This document shows positions 1 to 11,118 of a stretch of 64,000 nucleotides of DNA, piece by piece; position 1 is the stretch's first letter; every line of letters begins with the position of its first letter. Where the stretch lies: contig VXCM01002238.1 in NCBI GenBank assembly GCA_014773175.1, positions 53,958 to 117,957 of the forward strand, written 5' to 3'. This DNA comes from Lucifuga dentata. Its lineage: Eukaryota; Chordata; Actinopteri; Ophidiiformes; Bythitidae. The notes beneath the pieces are model-generated. The model was given only the letters and a program-made list of their open reading frames with translations. It made no database searches and had not been told where the DNA came from. The position numbers and the translations under genes were made by a program.

Positions 1-461
1 AGGTTTGGTCATTTTGTCCTGGATCCGCTTTGCTGCTCATCTATAAACTGGTGGATGCATGTTTTTGTTTTTTTGTTTGTTTGTTTGTTTAGTTTTTTGT
101 TTGGTCTCCTAAATTTCTAGCAGTGTACGAATTTTGTTTTCTGTCTTTGGTTCCAAGAGTGCTAACCATTGTTGGACATTTTTTCAAACTCTGGTCCAGA
201 ACTACTCTTTAGGATTAATTACAAAAGATTTTAATCGCGATTTAATGGTTGTTCTCTTGTCTGCAACAGCCCAAAATCTCACTGTTTATAGGAGGCTTTA
301 GTCAATTACCAAATCTCTGTTCATCTTTCAGTGGGACCATCAGTTAATTATATGGATAATAGATTTCCTCATCAACAGGACACAGAAATTATTGGTCAAT
401 ACGAAACATTACACACCTAGGATGTGTTCTTTCCCAGGTGTTCACCAGCCACCAGCTGGTG
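1..461. other. Unassigned leader, T-rich
   Basis: No gene or recognised repeat is visible. A short (TTTG)n-like run lies at about 70-90. The last hundred bases may belong to the decayed LINE that becomes recognisable from 462, but the reading frame is too broken to say. Confidence 0.4.
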
Positions 462-619
462 AAATCTGCTGATGACACAGACTCCTGTCCCTGTTATCAC
501 ACCCCCACAGTGGATCATTGACCTGCTCAAGTGGCTTTATGGAGTGGTGCTATAGGTCAAGCCTGCAGTTGAATGTGGAAAAGACTAATCAGATGGTGGT
601 TAATACATTGGAGTTTTAA
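462..619 (+). pseudogene. LINE reverse transcriptase fragment
   Basis: Two short pieces of a non-LTR retrotransposon reverse transcriptase are readable. The first, at 465-479, reads SADDT and matches the catalytic F/S-ADDT motif of the palm domain. After a frameshift, 545-619 reads WCYRSSLQLNVEKTNQMVV, the conserved segment that follows this motif in fish LINEs, then a stop. The element is dead: two frames, no start, and no flanking domains that can be followed. The LINE clade cannot be fixed from this length; CR1/Rex1-type is plausible. Confidence 0.7.
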
Positions 620-676
620 GTTTTTGGTACAGTTGTTTGATCACAGTCTGAAGTTTGATAGTAACACAGAAGTTAA

Positions 677-1035
677 AGGACCATACTTGCGATTTTGCAT
701 GTTTAAGGCCAAATAAATACATGTTACTTTACTGATGAGCAATAGCCAAAAGAAAAAAAATCATATTTAAGTTTCCCTGTTATTTTGCCAAATCCCCTAA
801 TCTTTCAAAATCAAATGTTCAGGTGATACAACCCACCTTAAAATTATATGTTTCGCCTGCTAACACATGTCCAAATGTAGAAGGGACAGTGGTTTTTAAT
901 TTGTTTGGTAAAAGCTATTTTCTACTGGGACTATATTCCCGGCTGGAGAGATATATTGTCTTCCATGCAGCCATGTTGGACCAGTTAAATAAAGTTACTT
1001 CAGGGGGGGAAAAAAAAAAAAAAAAAAAAAAAACT
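677..1035 (+). mobile_element. TTAA short element, copy A (5' part)
   Basis: A non-autonomous DNA element of the family seen ten times in this window. It begins with AGGACCATAC directly after TTAA (673-676), followed by the shared inner block CTTTCAAAATCAAATGTTC at about 803-821. The copy stops in a poly(A) run at 1010-1033 and has no right terminus, so it is truncated. It belongs to the subfamily whose interior contains the segment ending TTGGACCAGTTAAAT (also in copy D). Confidence 0.75.
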
Positions 1036-2574
1036 TAGTAGATATGGGAGGGTCATAAAAAAATCATGATATCTACACAGTATAACACTAAATAAGTGCC
1101 GTGATAATTGCTACTCATTCATAAAGCTTCTCTTATGTTAATCAGAGCTAGGTTGCGTTGTGGTCAGGTGTGTCTCAGGTAAAAGCCAATGAAGATCAGT
1201 GTGTTAATGAGCTGCTTCATATTTACAAGGCTTAATTTATATGGCTTCATCTGTGTCAAAGTGACATTGACACGTTAAATCAGAAAAAGAAACAAATTTG
1301 GACTGTTTACCCAGAATAGCATCAACTGTGTTGCGCAATTTCTTCTACGTACTGAGCCTCGTTGATTTGGATTAGGGTTATGTTGACTATATTTATATTT
1401 ATATTTCCTCCATCAGAGGAAGCTTGCGTCTGACACTCATTCTCTGTTCCCATGCAGGTCTAATATCTTCCTTATGGGCTCTAAACAAAGTACTGACACA
1501 AATTTCCTCAGTGTTCTGCAGTTATATCAACTACTATGAAGAATATCTCAGTTTACCTTGAAACCAGTTAAGGGTGACTGTTTAGCTGCTGTTAAAAATG
1601 AATGTCAGTGTCAGTCTTTATTAATACACAATCTGGAATCACAACAGTCTGTGTCTTTCCATTTCTTTAAGATCTCAGCTTACGTGATTAAAGTGATTAA
1701 AACATGTAATTAAATCAGATAGTCTAATCTCTTTTTATTGTAAGGAACTGTATCCACAATGGGCATCTTCCATTGTGCTAAAGCATTAATCCCTGGAGGT
1801 AGACTTGAAAATAGTTATGGAGGTTTGTCACTTAGAGCACAACTAGATGACAAGCTTTCACTTTTAATACTAATCATAATAACAAGATTTAGTTTCAAAG
1901 CATTTTCTATGTCTTTATGAAATACTTGGATGTCATATTTAATCATTAGATCATATACTGTAAGTTATAGAAGAAAGTTGCTGTCTTTTACTGCCATCAT
2001 ATCTTGGCTTTTTTATGTCATGAATCTTGATACATAACATCATTATCTTAACAAAGCAAAGCAATTACTGAGACTCATATCTCACAAAATGATTTGATGC
2101 CAGCAGAAAAACACACTTGCAGTTTGACTTCCTGTTGTCTCATGCAGTCCAAATCTGAGGAACCTAATATGATTTTTGATACCTAAACAGATATATTATT
2201 ATTATTATTATTTATATTGTTTCCAGATTCTGTGATATTTATGTCGTGCCATATCATCCATCCCTACTGATATGGTTTGTGATTGCTGCAGTAGTTGAAC
2301 AGATGTGTGCATTGTGTCTGGGAGATGCTTCATGCTTATTTCTTTCATTTATAACCTTGCAGGGTAGGAATTTAGTCTATTTCTCTCTGCACACGTGCTG
2401 GGGAATTGATTCTGTGTTGTGCCCTTCAGTTTCCCCCGCTGATTTGAAAATTGGTTACATCTCATTTGTTATTTTTTGGTTTGGTGGTTGTTGTTTTTGC
2501 ACAAAGCTCAATATGCGTCCATTATCTATTTAGAGTGATCATTTGGATCGTAATTTTAACCAGTTTCAAACAGG
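1036..2574. other. Unassigned AT-rich DNA
   Basis: No gene, RNA or recognised repeat. The only small features are a short ATT-rich run near 2195-2215 and scattered AT tracts. The open frames at about 2246-2633 are short, overlap in different frames and have no family likeness. Confidence 0.4.
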
Positions 2575-2745
2575 GAAATGCATCCAAATTACATGTCATT
2601 GGCATAGCCGCACAGAGTGCCATAATTGGGTAATGTGTTTCTAATGCCTCTAATGAACTCTGCTCATTTGCATGCCTTTCTGAGCCTGATACGCCAAGTA
2701 ATTATCATTCATAAACTACCATGGAAATTAATGCACAGTAACTAA
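2575..2745. other. Possible conserved non-coding segment
   Basis: This stretch is unlike its surroundings: low in simple repeats, no transposon likeness, and rich in TAAT/ATTA cores. It also has an octamer-type ATTTGCAT site at about 2665-2673. That texture is typical of vertebrate conserved non-coding enhancers, but conservation cannot be judged from one genome. The call is inference. Confidence 0.2.
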
Positions 2746-3505
2746 TCTGCTGCTGTGATGTGTAAAATTATGGCATAATATTTGCATCAGCCTCATGCTC
2801 TGGAACTTAAGACCAAACGGCAACAATGGCAAAGTAATCGCGGCACTTAGACATGACCAATGGTGTTCAGTCTCTAGTTTGGATATCAAAGCAGGTTTGG
2901 ATAAGTCAGCTTTGTAATGAAAGCTTTGCCTCATTGTGCAGGACTGTCACTCTAAAGCCCTGCTGCAGAGGAACATGGTTGTTAGTGTACCTTCGTGCTC
3001 CAAATACCATGAAGTCTGTCATTTTCTGAGGTGACACATCCATTCCGCCCTGCCCGAAAGCAGCATCTCCTCTCAGAGAGTGTAAATTTCTGGCATGACT
3101 GACACCAATGCAATGTGAACCTTAACGCCACTCTGATTGAGCTGTAGAGGACCACATGATCCTTTCCATCTTGGTGACTGATGAACAGTGACAGTGTCAT
3201 CATGACTTTAAGCTCGGCTGCGGCTGACACATGAAAAATAACTTTAACGCAACCTTGTGTATCTCTGGGTGACCTTTCCCTTTTGCTGCCGATGTCATAC
3301 ACACACCACCTCGGCTCACGCAACCTTGAAATATCAACTATTGCTTTGACAGATGGAAACCAAATTTCTGTCTTTGTGTTGGACAGAAACAACATATTGA
3401 TAGTTTTGTGATTCTGCAAACCTTTTCAGATCCTTGTCCAGAGAAATGTAAAGGCTGGGTGGAACTAAGGTCATGGGGTCATCAAATCAACAGGGTTTAT
3501 TCCTT
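2746..3505. other. Unassigned DNA
   Basis: The segment is slightly richer in GC than its neighbours. A 145-codon open frame lies on the minus strand (2982-3419), but its translation has no recognisable domain, signal peptide or splice context, so I treat it as a chance frame. The last part, near 3430-3500, resembles diverged interspersed repeat sequence. Confidence 0.35.
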
Positions 3506-4143
3506 CAGTGTTTCCCATACATAGGCGAAATCTGGGCAGTCCGCCCAAGTACATGAAGACCCACCCAGGTTTCATGGGATGACCCAGTGTTAAAAAAAAA
3601 AAAAAAAAAAAAATACACATTTAATAATGTTGTCAAACCGCTGACTAAAACATTGCTAAAATATGTAATACATTTGTAATCTTACCATTTCGAAGGTAAA
3701 AATATCCTAAAAAGAGCCCATGATTGGGTTTTGTCACTGTTAATCCATTCAGCAAAATCTCCATAGACTGGCATCTATCGCCTTACTTATGAGCGTACAA
3801 TAAATGCTCAAATAGTGGCTGGTCCTTNGCCAGGTCATTATTTCTAATTTTAAAATATATGTAACCTCCATGCTTCTCACCAAAGTTTCCCTCTTCTGTG
3901 TTATAGTAAACTACTTTCTTTAGTTTTCCTTTAAAACCCTGCTGAAGTCAAATGAAAATGCAGTCATTGTGTTACTGTGGTTGCCGAGCAACCAGTAGTA
4001 TAGTCTGGTAGCGACATTTTCAACTAGATCTGAATTGATTTTTTTTTTTTTTTTTTTTTTTTTTNGGGGGGGGGGGGAGGAGGGAACTTAGATGCCTGCC
4101 TGCCCACCACCACAAGTACATTTTCATCCTGTAGGAAACACTG
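3506..4143. mobile_element. hAT-like non-autonomous element
   Basis: The ends are inverted copies: CAGTGTTTCC at the left and GGAAACACTG at the right, the kind of terminus seen in many fish hAT-type elements. The interior is non-coding. An 8-bp target duplication is expected, but the two flanks (TATTCCTT and CCCTTTCA) do not match, so the site has decayed or one end is mis-set. An assembly N at 4065 sits at an abrupt poly(T)-to-poly(G) switch, so the true length is uncertain; another N is at 3828. Confidence 0.6.
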
Positions 4144-4860
4144 CCCTTTCAACATGAATGTATTCAAAATTCCTCTGACATATTTTTATTATTATTTCTT
4201 TTTTAATTAATAACATGAGACAGATGTTTCCTACACCCAACAAACTTACACTCCACAAACTTAAATCTGATGAAACTTAGCAGTGGTGGAACTTTAAAAT
4301 GCAGCATTTGCCCTGAAGATGGAACTTAAGAAAAGGTCATGAAGTCATTAAAATAAAGATTTCAAAAAAACATTCATCCCATTGGATATATAAATGGTCC
4401 TCAGAAATTTAACTCCAAAGTCTCCAAATTGGAAAAGGTTCACCCTCTGGGGAGCATGATTGCACTCAGTACATTTCATAAAAGTCTGCCTGATAAATTT
4501 TGATTTCTTGTGTGCAAGTGGACGTTTTGGCTTGGTGTTGGCAGTCGTGTTCCCTCAATCATTCAGATTCATGCCCCGGGTACATGAATATCCACAGAAC
4601 ATTTAACAGAAATACATTTATTTCAAGATGACTACTTATGGACCAAAGGGAAGCCTGATGATGGTGCTACATGAAAGCTCATCAAAATCATTAAGAATGA
4701 TGGGGAACATGAATATCCATAGCAAATTTTATGTCAATCTGGCCTATAGTTGTTAAGATATTTTTCTGTGGATGAAACTGCTGGGTGAATAGATGGACAT
4801 CTGAAAAAATGGAAAGATATTTGGAGGACGGACTGTCCAACTGACTGGCCTACCAACCAT
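4144..4860. repeat. Diverged interspersed repeat, class unknown
   Basis: Phrases around 4300-4800 (repeated ATGAATATCCA-type strings at about 4585 and 4710, and TTGTTAAGATATTTTTCTGT near 4751) resemble an old, abundant teleost repeat of unknown class. The left part is AT-rich. No ends or coding remains could be set, so the limits are approximate. Confidence 0.35.
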
Positions 4861-6106
4861 AAACTCATCCACTAGTGGACCAAAAAATGCTTCTTGGCAT
4901 GACTCAATGAGTGGAGAAATCGATTGGGGGAGGGTGTGATGTTGTGTGGACTTGGTGAAATCATGGTATTTAAGGTTTTATTATATAGTCTCATAAAAGA
5001 AAGTGCAGAATTGTCTCTTGGGGACTGACCCATACATATTATAGTAATTTTTGTAACAAATGTCCACCTTGAAGATTGTCCCCAGACACATTTCACAAAA
5101 AGCACAAATACTCAGCATTCATAATTATTGGAAAATCCACAATAATCCACTGAGAAACTGCTTTAAAGCACATCCCCTCTCTCTCCTTCTCATTTATTAT
5201 TCCAGAATCTACTGTATGAATATGCAAATATGGCCCCACCCACAACCCCTGCTAGCTGGGTTTGTTTTGATCACAACAATTAGCCAACACATTCCACACA
5301 GATCATTTGAAGAAAAGGTCAAACTGATTCTGACCATGTTTCATGTCAGCAAATTCAGAACCGTGACTCCTGACTGTGATTGGCTTTCACTGACTGATGA
5401 TGGCACAAATGCTGTTTGCATAATCAAATCACCAACTCAGATTTCAGGGAAGAAAAGAACAGTCATCCCCTTTCAGAAAGTAATATGAAAACAGCCTTTT
5501 AGTGATGAACTCTGCACATACATCAGTCTGTAGAGTGAAAGTCAAACATCCTAAGAAGGTAATCAGTGGAAACCCTATTTTTTGGTGTGGAATGAAGTCT
5601 TTAAAACATACAGTTAGGTATCTAAAGTTAACAGCTGTTCTCATGAACCCTAGCGATGCAACAGTACTTTATATCACTGCATCAAATTTCTGAGAGTTTA
5701 ACATGGTCACAATTGTGTATAGACCTAAAATTTTAATCTAGAACCCAACGCCTTGGTTATATTTTAGCCAGCAGCACGTGCACTTCCACAGATTTTAAAG
5801 TTGGTGCATTCTCCGTTGCAATATTCTCCTTTAAAACAACAGGGGGCAGTATAGAGAAAACACCACATCAAGCAGGAAGTAGATAACAAAGTAGTCAAAA
5901 TGATCATGCATATTTTTTCAAACTTTACTTCAAGAACTCGTATCTTTGCCCAGTGCAATTGCTTAGTTCGTTCCAGGAGTTTTGAGCCATGTGGGTGATT
6001 CATAAAGACGTTTGGCAAGTCTACCCTCAAACCCCTCCATTTTGAACAGTGCACCACTCACGCCAATTCTTTAAATCTAAGAGGTACATGACATAACGCC
6101 ACAGAG
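4861..6106. other. Unassigned DNA
   Basis: Open frames here (5060-5488 plus, 5764-6057 minus) are short and show no family likeness, signal peptide or splice context. No transposon ends were recognised. Confidence 0.4.
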
Positions 6107-6185
6107 GCTTTCTTTCTTTCTTTCTTTCTTAGGATCCCCATTAGCACCAGCTTATGCATTGGCTATTCTTCCTGGGGTCCAGCAC
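6107..6185 (-). mobile_element. LINE 3' tail with (GAAA)n, minus strand
   Basis: Read on the minus strand, the segment contains GGACCCCAGGAAGAATAGC, then GCTAATGGGGATCC and a (GAAA)n tail (plus strand CTTT at 6107-6130). The same two blocks end the plus-strand LINE at 43215-43700, where a coding remnant lies upstream. This is therefore a 5'-truncated LINE insertion reduced to its 3' terminus. The (CA/ACAT)-rich DNA just beyond may be part of it. Confidence 0.65.
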
Positions 6186-7537
6186 ATACAGATATACACA
6201 CACAATACATACAATACATACAACACACCACAGAACAAACAAAACAGCTCCATTTATTCATGGCTCAGAGCGCCATGGCACAGGCACTGCAATTACATGA
6301 GTATAAACCAATACTAAATTGACAGATTTTTTTTTTTTTTAAATCCCACTCCTGATTTAAATGTACGCCCATAGATGTGAAATTCAGCATGAGTTTAAAC
6401 GTTTGACGAATAACTGCACTGACATGATAAGTCAGTTCTGCTTTGAAGGTGCCTTTTACACCCAAAACTGCCACTGTCAGCATTCAACTCAGCTAAGTCT
6501 TAAAAATGTGGCTGGAGGAGGAATCAAAAATTACAACTTCACAATGTGGGAAACTTGACACAATCTCAAAGCACACTCAACATTTTAAACATGATTGTAG
6601 AGGCACACGGTCCCTCACTTTGTTCTCTCCTTCTCTCCTCTGGCAGCTCGTATTGAATGATTGAAATGGGGCTTAGTGTGGGCACAGTGAGAAATATGGC
6701 ATTTTGAAGAGGCTTTATTGCTCTGGAGTGACTGTTTTATGTCATTACCAACACAGTCGTCCCACTCCCTGCAATATTCTCCCATCGTGTTTATGTGCAC
6801 TCCTGTTTCCTGTAAACCCGACAGCCTCGAAACAATATTTAGACTTAGCAGTGTTCAACTTTTTTAATGAAAATCAACAAAAGCTCCATATTCAAGGACA
6901 AAGAAATCTATAAATTGTTGATATTAGATGAATGCCAGCCTGATAATAAAGGCCCACTTCAGCTGAAAATCTTACTTTTGAAATTAAAGTGGAATACTTG
7001 TAGTAATCTTTGATTTAAAATCATTTTAAAGCAAAAAATTAGTCCGTCTAGAAAATATACTTCCTGCACTCTAGAAATCAAAAAAATTAATGAGATTTCC
7101 AGTTTCCAGATTTTATGTTTAAACTTTGAATTTCATAATAACAATATCCCGAGAAATATTAGACTTTTCCTTTAATTACACAAATGTAAAGGCACAGAGC
7201 ATGTCTGATCACACTACAGGGGAGGAGAATCAAAGGCTTTGATTTATATTTTGTTAAACCTTCCAACAATGCAAACATACTTTTGGTAGGAAATGTGATT
7301 TATGATTTCACTGAAAGCCTTACAGCCCTAAAAATCAATACTCAAATGATCTGGAGAGTCTGTGTTTAATGATAGGACAGATAATCATATTTATGCCAGT
7401 GTTAATGAAAAAATACAGGAATAAAACGGTTTATTGTAAATTTTGAAATGAGACCAGCCATCTTCAGTTAGAATGCCATTTCATTTTCATTCACAGTGAA
7501 TGAAAGCATCTGAAAACTGAGGTTTCACTTCTTCTTT
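6186..7537. other. Unassigned DNA
   Basis: No gene is visible. The stretch 6600-6800 is a more complex, repeat-free segment that could be non-coding regulatory DNA, but nothing in the sequence proves it. A poly(T) run lies at about 6328-6341. Confidence 0.35.
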
Positions 7538-7739
7538 TTTTTTTTTTTTTTAAGTCAGTGGTGCAGATTGATGGTAGAATTCCATGATTAAAACTTCTTG
7601 TTCTGCACACAGACTGCAAGCCAAATGTTGACATTACACCACAGCAAAGACAGACGCAAACTCAAAGAGGGTCTTTGCTTGAGTGACAGACCAGAATTGA
7701 TTTTCTTTTTTTTTTTTTTTTTNTTTTTTTTTTTTTTTT
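7538..7739. repeat. Poly(T) tracts with an N
   Basis: Two long T runs (about 7538-7552 and 7702-7739). The second is interrupted by a single N at 7723, which marks an assembly join in a homopolymer. An open frame through it on the minus strand is only poly-lysine read from the T run. Confidence 0.8.
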
Positions 7740-8972
7740 GACAGTGAGATAGCAGACAAACACAATGAAGGGTCATTTTTAGCCTAAATCCACACATGCA
7801 CACACACACACATACCTTTCTGCTTTGATGGTCTTAGCCAGCTAGGCTCTCCCCACCACACGTGAATGTCATCAACCTCTCTGACTGCACTGTCCATCTT
7901 GCTGGTTGATTGGCACGAGTCGATGCTCAGCAGGAGATTTCTGAAAGGCTGCAAAGTTGTAATAAATGTAAGAACGACACGGAATGTTTGAAGAACAGAT
8001 TCAGAGCTAAGAGTACAGCGTGCGGATCATAATACCAAATCAGCCAGGATTATTAAGAAGCCAAAGATAAGTTGCAGACTGCAGTAACCATAAACAAATG
8101 TGTTTCTGAAATATTTTTTTTGAAGTAAATCATTTTGTTTGACACATTCTTTTTATGCTAAGTTGTTGTGGTCATACTGAATGTTGTTTCCGGTAAGGAC
8201 ATCAAACAACTACAGTGTTCGAGTTTAACAATTTTACTAAACATGCTCTCCAAAAGGCAGTGAGATATTTTCTTTCTAATCTAAAACTAATTTATTAATA
8301 TTTTGAAAAGCATAAAAAAACAATCAACCTCATATTAAAAAGGCATAGTGACCAGCCAACCTTATGGGACCAGAAGAAACAATAATGGCAGACCCAAGGG
8401 CTCCAAGCAGGAGCCCGCAGGGAGGAGTGTTGGGGGGAAGGATGACAATGCCACACAAGTTCATTACCTACATGCATGCACACAATCGTTTCATTAAAAA
8501 AAAAAAGNACAAACGTGATCAAGGTGAGGGACATACATAAATTAAAAGGGGGTATGAGGTGTGTGTGGAGAAGCCCATCACCGTAATCCTCCCATGCTGA
8601 TACCGAACTACAATATTTCAGAGGTAAGTATAGGTCAACAGTATTCATAAAACCCAATAACTCAAACGCACAAAAGAAACGAACCCAACAAATGAAAGAA
8701 CAAAACAAAAAAACAAAAAAACAAAAAAAAAAACAAGACAAAACAGCAGCAGGCAGTCTGAAAACAGAAATAATACAATATTATAAACTAAATAAACTAA
8801 ACTAAATTATAAACTAATAAAACAAGGTACCTTTGCAGGCGTTACTTATCCTCTCTGGTATCTACGAGGGTGTCTGTGCCTGCTGATGTCAACCTCAGCA
8901 CATGCTACACACACGCCCATGCACCAAAAGATTGCTACAGATTAGCTATGGCAGATAAAAACTCAAAATAAT
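7740..8972. other. Unassigned DNA
   Basis: Contains a short (CA)n at about 7798-7812, an N in an A-rich stretch at 8508, and an A-rich run at 8700-8735. The minus-strand frame at 8295-8741 is driven by these low-complexity tracts and is not a gene. Confidence 0.4.
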
Positions 8973-9380
8973 CAGAGGTGGGTAGTAAATCGCTCCATTT
9001 ACTCCGTTACATTCACTTAAGTAACTTTTTTCACAAAATTGTTCTTTACTGAGCAGTTTGCAGGATTGCAGGATACTTTAAACTCATACTTGAGTATATT
9101 TATTAAGAAAAAAATGTACTTATACTCTGTTACATTTGGTCGCACTCTGCATTACTTTTTTATCTGTATTAATATGTGACATCGCTACGACGCAACAAGT
9201 CAAAATTCTCTGCTTCCTCCACTGCAAATAGCAGAATGTCTGACTGCTCCATGTCTGTGTGAGAATACTCTGCTTTAGTTTGGTCCAATCACATTCAGCA
9301 TCACGTCGTTTCCATGACAATGATGGGTTGACACAGCGTGGGTGAGTTGATAGGTGGGCCAACTGGTGGCCTTTGAACTG
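8973..9380 (+). mobile_element. hAT-type element (GGTGGGTAGTAA family), 5' part
   Basis: Starts with CAGAGGTGGGTAGTAA, the same terminus as the full-size copy at 28932-29998, and follows it through the AACTCATACTTGAGTATA block at about 9082-9099 and the ACATTTGGTCGCACT block at about 9132-9146. Past that the two copies diverge and no right end was found, so this copy is 3'-truncated or strongly rearranged. Confidence 0.65.
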
Positions 9381-9465
9381 CACAATATAATATGAATTAA
9401 AATGAACTTAAACTAAGCAAACATAATTGTTTTCTTTCATAATTTTCTTGGCATTTAGATGAAAA

Positions 9466-9690
9466 ATGGATTCTAAAAAGAGAAAGGGTCAGAAGAAACA
9501 ATGGACAATCATGGAGTTATTTGGCATCGTTGGCATTTTTGTCTGGCCATACTTTTATGTTAATTTTAGTATAATTACTGATGTGTGTTTCAAGCTGCCA
9601 GTGATGCCATGTTGGAGTATCAGTCTTTCAAGGGCATTTGTCATTGGTGTTACATTGTTACACTGGGTTTTGCTTGTGTCACTGCAATAA
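9466..9690 (+). other. Small ORF with downstream poly(A) signals, uncertain
   Basis: A 74-codon frame with a very basic start (MDSKKRKGQKKQW) followed by two hydrophobic stretches, roughly residues 16-43 and 52-72, that could be membrane segments. Two AATAAA-type hexamers follow within 25 bases of the stop (AATAAA near 9688 and again near 9698). No homologue is recognised. In AT-rich DNA both a frame of this length and the hexamers can arise by chance, so I do not call it a gene. Confidence 0.15.
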
Positions 9691-10228
9691 ATGGCAATAA
9701 AAGCATAAAGAGCAAAAGCTGTCTTTTATGAATAATGCCAAGATGTTAATTACACTAAAATTGTAGTAAAAGAAAAAAAAAAAAAAATCAAAATCTGAAC
9801 ATTTTGCAAGTCATAAAGTCACCATATTTTAAGAATGATCCAGTATACATCTGTTCTGTAATATAAAAAGCACAATTTTTCATACTGTTTTGGTGGTTTG
9901 CATATAAAAATGTACAAGCTGTACCATTTTGCATTTCTAGTTAATGATGTAAGGTGTGCTCCAGCTGACTTTCAGGGAGATTGTTTTATGAAGCAATTAA
10001 AGGACCATACCGGTGATCATGCATGTTTGAGCCTAATAATCAATTTCACAGATGTTACGTTACTGATGTTATGACCCTGTGGTCAATTTTTCTGGACAAT
10101 TTTCCTAAAGGATAAAACCGTATTTCAGCTTTCCTGATATTTTGCAAAATCTCTTAATTTTTCAAAATCAAATATTCAAGCGATACACCTTCACCTGCTA
10201 ATAGTTACAGTGCTTCTGCCTGCTAATA

Positions 10229-10746
10229 CAGGGTGTCCCAAAAAAAAAAAAAAAAAAAANAAAAAAAAAAAAAAAAAAATGTATACACACTTTGAATGAT
10301 TATACCTTACTCAAACTTTCTTTTTTTAAAAGAAAATCAAAGAAAAGAAAATTAGATGCAACTGGTTAGAATTAATGGCAGAAGCAAGACTAAGCTTTCA
10401 GAAAAGGAAATTTATCTTAAAGTGCTACTGGAAGTGCGAGAACGTACATACCAAATGAATACCAATNAGGAAATTTATCTTAAAGTGCTACTGGAAGTGC
10501 GAGAACGTACATACCAAATGAATACCAATACCAGATGGTATGATATGGTATGTGATGTTTGCAACTCCATCCATCCATGTTATCAGCAGTGCCTGGATCA
10601 GAATGGTCATCAGTTCCAACACCTGCAATAACTCAAAGGATTCTACACTTGTCTTCCTTAACTTGGATTATAAAACCTAGATATACCTTAATAAACATTG
10701 TATTTATAATCATTCAAAGTGTGTATACATTTTTTGGGACACCCTG
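10229..10746. mobile_element. Tc1/mariner-like non-autonomous element nested in copy B
   Basis: Ends are CAGGGTGTCCCAAAA and its inverse TTTTGGGACACCCTG, flanked by TA on both sides (10227-10228 and 10747-10748), the target duplication of the Tc1/mariner group. A second inverted block, TGTATACACACTTTGAATGA, follows the left end and recurs inverted at the right. The inside has only a 91-codon frame with no transposase motif, so the copy is non-autonomous. It has an N in poly(A) at 10260 and a duplicated join at 10405-10529. Confidence 0.85.
10405..10529 (+). repeat. Assembly duplication around N at 10467
   Basis: The 62 bases at 10405-10466 recur exactly at 10468-10529, with one N between. 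This is most simply a contig overlap kept twice, not a biological tandem repeat. Confidence 0.85.
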
Positions 10747-11118
10747 TAGTTCACAGCCTTATGAAGTCACGGTGGTTTAAATGTTTTGATAAATGGTCTT
10801 CTTTTGGGACTATATTCCCCGGTGGAGATATATATTCACTCCGTCCTTTTTATTGCACTTAAATGCTAAAAAAAAAAAAAAAAAAAAGAAAAAAATACCT
10901 GAATATACATCCTGTTCATGATGATGGATTACTAATATTAATAGTAATAGTAAAATTATTAATAACGTACCAGAATGAACTGTCTGGAAGGTAGGAGGTT
11001 TTTTTTAATTAAATTCACTGTTCCAGTAGTATGCTTTGGGAAATGATTGTCAGTAACTTTACGAGTATGAAAATTGGATATATTAGGCTCAAACATGCAT
11101 ATTTGCTGGTATGGTCCT

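Larger units (their letters stand above)
10001..11118 (+). mobile_element. TTAA short element, copy B (interrupted)
   Basis: Both inverted ends are present: AGGACCATACCGG at the left after TTAA (9997-10000), and GGTATGGTCCT at the right before TCAA (11119-11122, one change from TTAA). The shared end is about 55 bases long with mismatches. The interior matches copies F and I. The element is split by a Tc1/mariner-like insertion (10229-10746) and includes an assembly duplication, which together explain its length compared with about 570-590 for copies F and I. Confidence 0.85.

Noticed and set aside
2982..3419. 145-codon open frame on the minus strand
   Set aside because: Long for the window, but no domain, signal peptide or splice context is visible and the composition is not protein-like.
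8295..8741. 148-codon open frame on the minus strand
   Set aside because: Its start is made from an A-rich run and it spans an N; low-complexity residues dominate.
10356..10631. 91-codon frame with an internally repeated peptide
   Set aside because: The peptide repeat comes from the assembly duplication around N at 10467.
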